64,000 nucleotides of DNA from Oxytricha trifallax (lineage: Eukaryota; Ciliophora; Spirotrichea; Sporadotrichida; Oxytrichidae). The position numbers and the translations under genes are program-made. Shown in pieces: positions 56,830 to 64,000 of this stretch (position 1 is the stretch's first letter; every line of letters starts with the position of its first letter). The notes beneath the pieces were generated by a model, which did not search any database, was not told the DNA's origin, and saw only the letters and a list, made by a program, of their open reading frames with translations. The stretch covers positions 1 through 64,000 of the forward strand of contig ARYC01000173.1 of the NCBI GenBank assembly GCA_000711775.1, in the 5' to 3' direction.

Positions 56830-57765
56830 AATTTGATTTTCTAAATTAAATTTTTCCTCTAGTGATGTAATGGGTTCTGGCAAACACTTCAAGTATCTTA
56901 TCTCCAGGGGCCATTTATTTGATTATATAATGAAATTGGTCTGGATTCCTTGAAAATTCTCTTATCTTTGCTTTAATGATATTGGAATAAGTATGAAGAA
57001 AATTGTCTATTAGTATTGAATTTTTATCCCTATTATAAAAAACTCAAACTAGTTGTTTAAATAATAACCAGTTCAATCAATAGAGTTTCCATAGTTATCA
57101 ACTTTTTTCACACAATCATATCTATGTAAGAGTACTTATGTTTCTTAAAAGTTCCAATCCAAATTCCAGTTTTTTAATTGTTACCAAAAAAATAGTAAAA
57201 CTTTTTACTGAACGTTTTCTATCTCGAGTGACATTAGCTTATTATCATCAACTACTTTATAAGTAATACTAATCATAGTTTCTGAAAATGGATAATCAGA
57301 TATTACAATATCTGCATATTTTTCACATAATTATGCATTTTGATAGTCCATATGAGCCTTGTTGAAAAGAGGTCTAAATTATAAGCAGCATAATTTGAAT
57401 TTATATTGGTAAAGTCCTCTTACAATTTGTTCAACTTCCACTTTTGCTTACCAGCATTTTTCTTGTCACATTTTGCGAGTTCGTCTTTTAGAGCAGTGAC
57501 TTTTTTTGTGTAATTCTGTGATTTTTATCTAGCATAAGTAACTTTGTTCTTTGCTATTATTTTAATGATTCAATTTCCATTTATTAAAATTATGTATTAT
57601 ATTGATTCATCTGTTAATTGATAAGCGACTTCTCAGATTGCTCATCATGATGTCTTTGCCTATGCTTTTTTAATACTTCATATTTATCATGTGGCTTTTG
57701 GCAAAACTGACAAATAAAGGACCTGTTTTGGTTTTTTTAATAACATTTGAAGTTTTCTGAATTAA
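56830..57765 (-). pseudogene. C2H2 zinc-finger protein remnant
   Basis: Starts with a C2H2 finger FICQFCQKPHDKYEVLKKHR, QRHHDEQ, then a Gln/Lys-rich coiled stretch (NQYNTQFQQMEIESLKQQQR) and, after breaks, CEKYADIVISDYPFSETMIS, ITYKVVDDNKLMSLEIENVQ. The finger plus larger C-terminal part recalls the TBE 57-kDa protein, but no kinase motif is visible. Confidence 0.5.
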
Positions 57766-59383
57766 TAATTTATAATTTTGAGTCAAATTGATCAAAAATT
57801 TTCTTTTATATTAGTATTTGTCAAAATTTAATATTTACAGTTTTTAATTCCCCTATAATAGGACTAATAATTATTATTTGTAGCTAATATAAGATACTTT
57901 AAATTTAAAACTTAAGTTTTTTTGATATCTTGCAACTTAACATTTCATAAGTTTATTATCGTTAATAACACAATCATTGAGGCATTAAGATATTTTTTGT
58001 GTAATAATAATATAAAGCTCTTCATGGTGTTATTAAAGGAAATCACTGCATCAGTAATTAAATAGAGATATTACAAATAAATTATTCATAAAAATAGTGA
58101 AAATTTCAGCAATACATATCCAAAATAATATTGTTTTTTATGATGTTGATGGAAATGTTACTATGATCTGTGTATTATTAGAGTCATTGGAAATGCCATA
58201 TAGTCCTAATTAATATGTTATAACATGTGACTTTGATGTTTTACTAATTTTTTTTCATTTTATAAATATGAAAAAAGAGTTTTAGTGACCACCAGGGGGC
58301 CTTTATCCAAAGTATGAAGCAGTAATTTTTTTTAAAATTATAAAATTCTTGATATAACATTGATCGTATAATTGATAAGTATTTTTAGAATTTTTATAAA
58401 CATAATATAAATATTAAAAACGCTTAATTCATTATTCAATTTATCTTTTCAAACTATACTTAAATTAAAAGTTTTTAGAATGAACATTAGTTTTAATGAT
58501 CATACTGAATTTCTATTAAAAAAGATAATTAATCTATCTTATTTATGTTTCTAAAATTGAATTATATTTCTAAAATTAATTACATCCTTTTTTCCATGAT
58601 GTCACTATTTTCATTTTTATTAATATTTTTTTCTTTACTAATATTTTGTACTTTTAATAAAACAATTATAACCCTAACGACTCACTGCTATTAATTTTAT
58701 TTTGTCGATTTACCAATTTTAAAAAAATGGAAAATTTTGGAAACTTTCTATTTTTTGTGAATGACCTTTGAACAACTTTTCTTATATTTTATCATACTGT
58801 ATGAAGGCTTACAGCAAATAAAGTTTTATAATTTTAAAATGATATCAAAATAAAGAAGTAATTATATAAATTAAAAAAAAGAGATATTTAAGTGATTGAT
58901 TGATTTTTAATAACAATAAACTTGAATAGTAATAGTCAAATAAAATTATGATAAATTTACTTGCATGGGAGTATATTAAACTTGAATGATGAAGAATATG
59001 ATGTAATTTTAGACAAAGTTAAATTTTATTAATATATTTTTTTAATCATTTTTACTTGAATCTATTAATTTAATAATTTATTGATTTAATTTTATTCTAA
59101 ATTGCATTCATAAGAATTATTTTTGAGAAAAATTTAGAATTAAAAATTATCAAAATCCATTAATTATATTATTAGTATTATTAGTATGTTATAATTGAGG
59201 TCTCTATGGACCCCCAACATGACCTCTTAAATCGATCAGAACAGATCGGGCAGGGTGAGTGCCCATTAATTATATGATTTTATAAAACTTGGATTAATTA
59301 GTTTGAAGTAGGAATTTAGATTGTGTTCCCTTTAACCAAAATGTGCAAAATGTCATTAAAGTTAGTCATTTTGCCAGAATCAA
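57766..59383. other. AT-rich non-coding stretch
   Basis: No supported gene. A short GC-richer piece at 59200-59265 (GATCAGAACAGATC half-palindrome) is unexplained. Confidence 0.45.
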
Positions 59384-60794
59384 TCAACTCTTATGCAAGT
59401 TGAGAAACAGACTTGAGATTATCTATGACTTCTTAAAATTTTTCACCAGCTAGCTGATGCAGTATTATGACAAGGATGGGTTATCTCTCCAAGCCTCAGC
59501 ATAAATTGACCCCATGGGGTTAGCTCCATTAATGTAGGGACATGAATTCGAGTCCGTTTAAAAAGTTTATGTCCCTTAAATTTATGCTCTTGAAAAGTTA
59601 CTGATTGTACAATAGGAGGTATCATCAAGATTGATTTTGATGTTTTGAGGTTTTAAGTAAAGATGTACAACATTTTATTCATGAAGCTTGGCTATTGCAA
59701 TAACTGCACTTACTATGCATCTCCATGTAACCACTCTCCGATGCTGGAGATTTAGCAGATCTCCCAAGTTGAAATCATAACTCTTAAGCCAAATCAGCAA
59801 GTAAGTAAGGCTAAAATAAATCTTGGTAATGGAGTCTAGTTGCTTATTATTGTGTTCCTCTAAATTAATAAGCATGGTAAAGTCTTGTTAAACCCTATCT
59901 CAATAGAGTGCATCTTATTTCAAGCTCCCTATGTAGTGTCTAGACAAGTGGTTGTATGTGAGAGAGGGTCTGCTCTAAATTAACTATTCAATTGATTCAA
60001 TTAGAAAACCCTCTAATTTGGACTTCTGCTCAATTGTTTCCTTAAAATTTTGATAGTTGTTTAAGGCTATTTAAGGTTTTATTTCATCGTTAATCACCTA
60101 TTACTATTAAGAACCCAATTAATTTTAATTAGAGGCACCTTCTTTAATATCATCGAAATTAGAGTTGTGAAATTTAGGTTCCGGTTATTTGAGTTCCTCA
60201 TTTTAATTAGGTGCCCCATCGTTATCAGATTGTGGTCTTCTCTATTGCTTCGTTTTCGTTTGTTTCAGATCCAAATTATACAATTATGAGATAACCTATA
60301 ATTGAAAATTAAGCGTTTAAGGACCTTATTATTTACGAAGGGAGGGTACCATGATCCAAGAAGGTCCGTTTCCGAATGAACAATTAGGTGCCTTTTTAGT
60401 TATGCAGTTGGGTATCTGCCAATTAATCTTTAGCTTACAAACTTTACAGGAGTATCCGTCCTTTGATTTTAAATGAGCAAATTTCCCCTGCTTTCTAGAA
60501 TGAGTTTTGATGTGCCTTGTGTATTATTTCTTAGTAAACATTTTGTTGCAAACTGTGCATTTGTATGTACATTGAGATATGGAATTGCCAGACTTTCGAA
60601 TGCTTGATCCCTACTTTTGCTTGATTTCTTCTAATTAGTTAAAGTTTTTAGAAAATATAGATTAATATTTTGTACTTACTATTTTCTATAGTACAGCTAG
60701 ATAGCTTGACTCCTGATGACGAGCAATCATCCTCCGAATTAATTCTGCTTAATGAAGACATGCTATAGTTGACACCTTTTAATTTATGTTCCAT
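59384..60794 (-). CDS. 57-kDa homologue: C2H2 fingers and pseudokinase-like domain
   Basis: ATG at 60794 (MEHKLKGVNYSMSSLSRINS). A 49-nt intron (60631-60679) leads to KEIKQKQGSSIRKSGNSISQ, then the finger CTVCNKMFTKKQYTRHIKTH and CKVCKLKIN. A Gln/Asn-rich linker has two GAPN/GASN-type repeats (DGAPNQNEEL, EGASNQNQL). The kinase-like part reads AVIAIAKLHEQNVVHLYLKP, QNIKINLDD, TISNFSRAQ: HRD is replaced by HLY and DFG by NFS, so catalysis is unlikely. TGA at 59384-59386. A frame change near 59880 is likely. Confidence 0.75.
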
Positions 60795-61291
60795 TTACTA
60801 TCAAAGAACTTTATTAATAAAATTATTAATAGTCACAATTTATTATTCTTAATTACACCTAGTAATTAAACCTAGTTATTTAAAAAGTTAATATAAATTA
60901 TAGCATAGGGGACCCAAATTTATGAAAAATAAAAGAACAAAATTTTCAAGATTTCAATATAAACTTTAAAACCCGGAAACCCAGAGAACTATCATTTCAA
61001 ACCCTTTTGTCCTGTCAGGACATTTACAGGACATTCATAATTTTATGGGGGAACATAAATATAAAAAAAAGATCCTAATTTAAGTCTCAATACAATTAAT
61101 TAAAGTCTATGAATAATTAGCGATAGGAACCTTGGCAAAATGTATATGGAAACACAATAATTACTCTTTGCTGCTGAAAAAATTTCGCAGCCAATAAAAA
61201 AAAAGCTATTAGTATAGAAAGAAGATTTTTTGGAGAAATGTGAAGGCTAAGATAAATTAGTTAATCAAAATTGTAATTAATTAATAAACTT

Positions 61292-62065
61292 ATGGAAAGC
61301 ACTTAAATGAACTAAAACACAACTTAGATAAACACTTAAATCCCATCAAGATAGTTAGAAGGCCAATTAAGCAGTAAATCAGACTGGTATAACTACTTCA
61401 AATTCCAATGTAAGCTTATAGTGTTATATCTGATTTAGGCAATATGTTCATGCCTCCTTATAAACAATGCACAATGAGATTTATAAGAGATGTTCTTAAA
61501 GGGACCAAAATTTTAATCAAGTCTAATGAGATAATTTGGATTAATGTCCCATTTTTCCTGAGTTGAGCTTGAAGCGCATATGGGAGGAGGTAAGAGTGGA
61601 TGAGGAACTGATAAGGTACCTAAATATTTACGAAGATGCTGATGAATAGCCAGATCGCAAATATTTTTTTTGGCATTCTCGGGACCCTAAGGAATGAGTA
61701 TTTGTAAAGAATGGTTCATGATCAATAGAAGATAAGAGTTTCAGGGACTTAAATATAGGGGGACCAAAATTCAATTCTTATTAGCAATGAATTTTTAGAG
61801 CAACTCTAAAAGAATCCAACTATTTCGAGTAAGTCAATGGTTTCATTAATTTTTATATATAGAAAGAAAAGGCAGGGCACTCTCACTTTTGAAGCAAGGG
61901 TCATAAATCAGGAGAATCACGAAGAAGAGAAAGTTGTACGAAATTACATTTTCGTACTCTGATTATATTAGTCTTGCAAATTAGAATTAAGAGGAACACA
62001 AAGAGGGGCAAGAGACAAGGAACCTAAATTAAACTCCTTAAAAACAAAAGTTTTTTAATATATGA
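61292..62065 (+). CDS. 22-kDa homologue with two conserved introns
   Basis: ATG at 61292 (MESTQMNQNTTQINTQIPSR). Intron 1 is 61410-61438 (29 nt) and intron 2 is 61829-61862 (34 nt), at the same protein positions as in the TBE gene. Exon 2: NMFMPPYKQCTMRFIRDVLK, SNEIIWINVPFF, PELSLKRIWEEVRVDEELIR, DRKYFFGILGTLRNEYLQRM. Exon 3 ends TPQKQKFFNI, parallel to the TBE's PNPFMDKFNM. Two frame slips, both at T-runs. Function unknown. Confidence 0.8.
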
Positions 62066-62100
62066 TTTTAATTAATAATTGCTTAACTCAAAACCTTAAA

Positions 62101-63130
62101 TCAATCATTCTTTTCCCAATAGAGTAATCTAATTTTGCATTTTAATTATGTGCCTTTTTCAGTTTTAAGGCAGTCAACTTACTTAATACTCAAAATTGCG
62201 TCCTTTACTATTTAATAGTGCATCTTAATTGAGAAATTAAAGTTCCTTTCAATTACGTCCTTTTTGTACTAAAGTTTGACCCTAGAAAAAATTTCTTCAA
62301 TACAATTAAACTCGGAAGAATAGGGAGCATTAAATACATAACTCCATCCATTCCCATCTATTTATTCTTTGAAAGCCCTATTGTGATGAGCACGCAAATT
62401 GTCCATAAAAAGAATTGCCTATTTACCCCTGAATTTGGATTCAATTATTTCAAGTCCCGTAATTAGGTCAGGTATTTTAATTGATTTTTCTTTAATAACG
62501 TACCCTAACAGTCCCTATTGTCCAGAGATAAAAACTAAAGCAGCCAGAGTTTTAATATTAATTCCTCCTTTTTTAACATCTTGATTTTGATAAGGTCCTG
62601 CCCAAGCTCTTAATGTTATTGCATGAGGCTTGAAAATAGTTTCATCCAAATAAATTATATTTTCTACTGTTAGAATGCTGTACATAGAATAGGTACGATT
62701 GAAGCTAAGCGACCTTAATTTATGTCATTTTAGAATCGGAAATCCTATAAGACGATTTTGATTTTTTGTATTTCACCCCATTAGAGAGTTAAATATTTCT
62801 TAAACTAGAAGTAGATATCTTTGTATAGGGAAATTTGCGATGGAATATTTTAGCCCTATCTGCAATTGAGTATAGTTCAAGTTCCATCAGTGTATGCTGG
62901 TTTACCAAATAGTTTAAATGGTCTATCGTCAAGTTCAAAGTTTTTTTATTGTACTTTTTACGTTAAACAGGTAAGTCTTAAGGATTAATGCAGATTTTTC
63001 TAATTATGTTTATATGAAACCCAAACAATTTCCCTAATTATTTATAGCTAAAATAAGTCAGTTATGCATTCAAAGGATCCTTCCCCCCAAATCAAAGTTT
63101 AAGAATTTATGTTCTAGTTTCCTAGCTTAT
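62101..63130 (-). CDS. Transposase of the TBE-like element (DDE)
   Basis: The C-terminal two thirds are intact: ENIIYLDETIFKPHAITLRA (first Asp), KQAILFMDNLRAHHNRAFKE (second Asp), YSSEFNCIEEIFSRVKLQYK (Glu, canonical N-x-I-E), ending TGA at 62101-62103. Upstream, in a second frame, LTYFSYKQLGKLFGFHINII, LELYSIADRAKIFHRKFPYT gives the helix-turn-helix part; the two frames meet near 62715. The most complete transposase in the window. Start codon not certain. Confidence 0.8.
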
Positions 63131-63251
63131 AGTACTAGAAATAGCTTTTTTCATTTATATTTAATTTGTATTATATTTATGAATCTAAATTTTTCTCTAA
63201 AATAATTCTAATGCAAAATATAGTCGCTTACCTTGATAGCGTAGGTAGTGA

Positions 63252-64000
63252 ATTAAATTTGATAGAGTTTATGTACAATTATCTTCTTATAGCCAGAGTC
63301 TAGTGACAAGAATAGCAATTATAAGTTTAAAATCAGATAAAGTGAAATCTTTATATGCAATTAAGAGAAGAAAATTACAGATTCTTCAATATATCCTCTT
63401 TTCTATATCGCTTATAGGTTTTCTTTTATTGTTTTGTGTGTTAATAGGAATGAAATTCATTTTTACTATTATATGCCATGAATACCAAGACTTGGTCGCT
63501 ATTGATTAGGCACTCTAGATTAACTTGAAAAACCTATAGAGCTGAAATGAATCGGTATAAGGAAATCGCAATAGCACCTGGAGAAATCTACTTAAAACCT
63601 AGGAGCTCTTTGACGAGTTCCACTTAATTTGGTGAAGCATCTTTGGAAGCCTCCATATAATAATGTGTTGGCAAAAGATATAAGGCTACTTGCGAAGTAA
63701 GTATGTAATAATTTCCATTGATCAAATTATAAAATAAAGGCAGGCTTTTCTCTAAGTAGCATGCAAAAAGGACACCGTCATCTCACTCAGCCAACTCATC
63801 TAACAGCCATTACTGACTCATGAGTAGATACACATTTCAGTACAGTTCAGTGGAGATTGTGCAGCAAATAGACAACTTCCTGCAAGAATATCTGTTAGAG
63901 CCAAGAGATTTCTGATCTCCAATCACACTCGACATAAGGTAATTGGCAGACATCTTCACGCATCCGTTGATCGATACCCTCTAGCATTTTAGTCTGCAGG
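63252..64000 (+). CDS. Partial membrane-protein gene at the window edge
   Basis: Frame from 63252: IKFDRVYVQLSSYSQSLVTR, LYAIKRRKLQILQYILFSIS, then a hydrophobic helix LIGFLLLFCVLIGMKFIFTI, then HEYQDLVAIDQALQINLKNL to TGA at 63543. It resumes at once in another frame (MNRYKEIAIAPGEIYLKPRS) and further on as VEIVQQIDNFLQEYLLEP and TLDIRQLADIFTHPLIDTLQ. Gaps between are presumably IESs. One basic-flanked membrane helix is visible; family unknown. Confidence 0.5.

Larger units (their letters stand above)
59384..63130. mobile_element. Diverged TBE-like transposon with all three genes
   Basis: Gene order and strands equal those of the TBE: zinc-finger/kinase-like (minus), 22-kDa homologue (plus), transposase (minus). 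Intron sites in the 22-kDa gene are conserved. Proteins are well diverged from the TBE at 39375. No C4A4 ends or terminal inverted repeats were found on either side, so the limits given are those of the genes. Few breaks: two homopolymer shifts in the 22-kDa gene and about one in the transposase. Confidence 0.75.

Noticed and set aside
62399-62584. Plus-strand ORF of 61 codons
   Set aside because: Shadow of the minus-strand transposase with all three catalytic residues.

Overview
The window is germline (micronuclear) DNA of a hypotrich/stichotrich ciliate of the Oxytricha-Stylonychia-Tetmemena type. Four observations support this. (1) Every convincing coding stretch needs TAA and TAG read as glutamine, with TGA as the only stop. 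(2) A transposon at 39375-44306 ends in C4A4 telomere-like repeats and carries the three genes of a telomere-bearing element (TBE). (3) Host genes are cut into short coding blocks (macronuclear-destined segments, MDS) separated by AT-rich internal eliminated sequences (IES). (4) Several IESs are flanked by short direct repeats (pointers). In the CCCH zinc-finger gene (48216-49316), removing four IESs at pointers GATC, TTATTC, ATTA and AATAT restores one reading frame and completes a zinc finger.

Layout. 1-7017: broken large DNA transposon, with a giant unrecognised ORF on the minus strand diverging from a long DDE transposase on the plus strand. 7018-11890: non-coding, with two palindromic elements and a GC-rich non-coding island. 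11895-21415: minus-strand MDS blocks of unidentified genes, interrupted by inverted-repeat elements and two copies of a dispersed repeat. 21416-25480: repeats and a 257-bp MITE. 25482-30975: MDS blocks of unidentified gene(s), one block on the opposite strand. 31735-37295: acyltransferase-3/NRF-6-like membrane protein gene on the minus strand, its IESs hosting two palindromic MITEs and a 1.6-kb inverted-repeat element. 38752-39260: repeat. 39375-44306: TBE. 44405-45499: PARP gene. 47336-49316: kinase fragment and CCCH zinc-finger gene. 49411-51293: broken TBE. 51900-57765: broken DDE transposon material with coiled-coil and zinc-finger ORFs. 59384-63130: diverged TBE-like element that keeps all three genes. 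63252-64000: partial membrane-protein gene.

Two sets of palindromic elements stand out. One has four copies of 416-420 bp, each bounded by TA, with arms that vary between copies but match within a copy. The other has two copies of 803 and 804 bp that share a core but carry unrelated, partly ORF-like arms. One copy of the first set lies inside a pointer-flanked IES; one copy of the second lies inside the TBE.

Limits: all reading was by eye. MDS ends are approximate unless a pointer is given, and several reading-frame choices in AT-rich blocks are uncertain because TGA-only stops leave many frames open.
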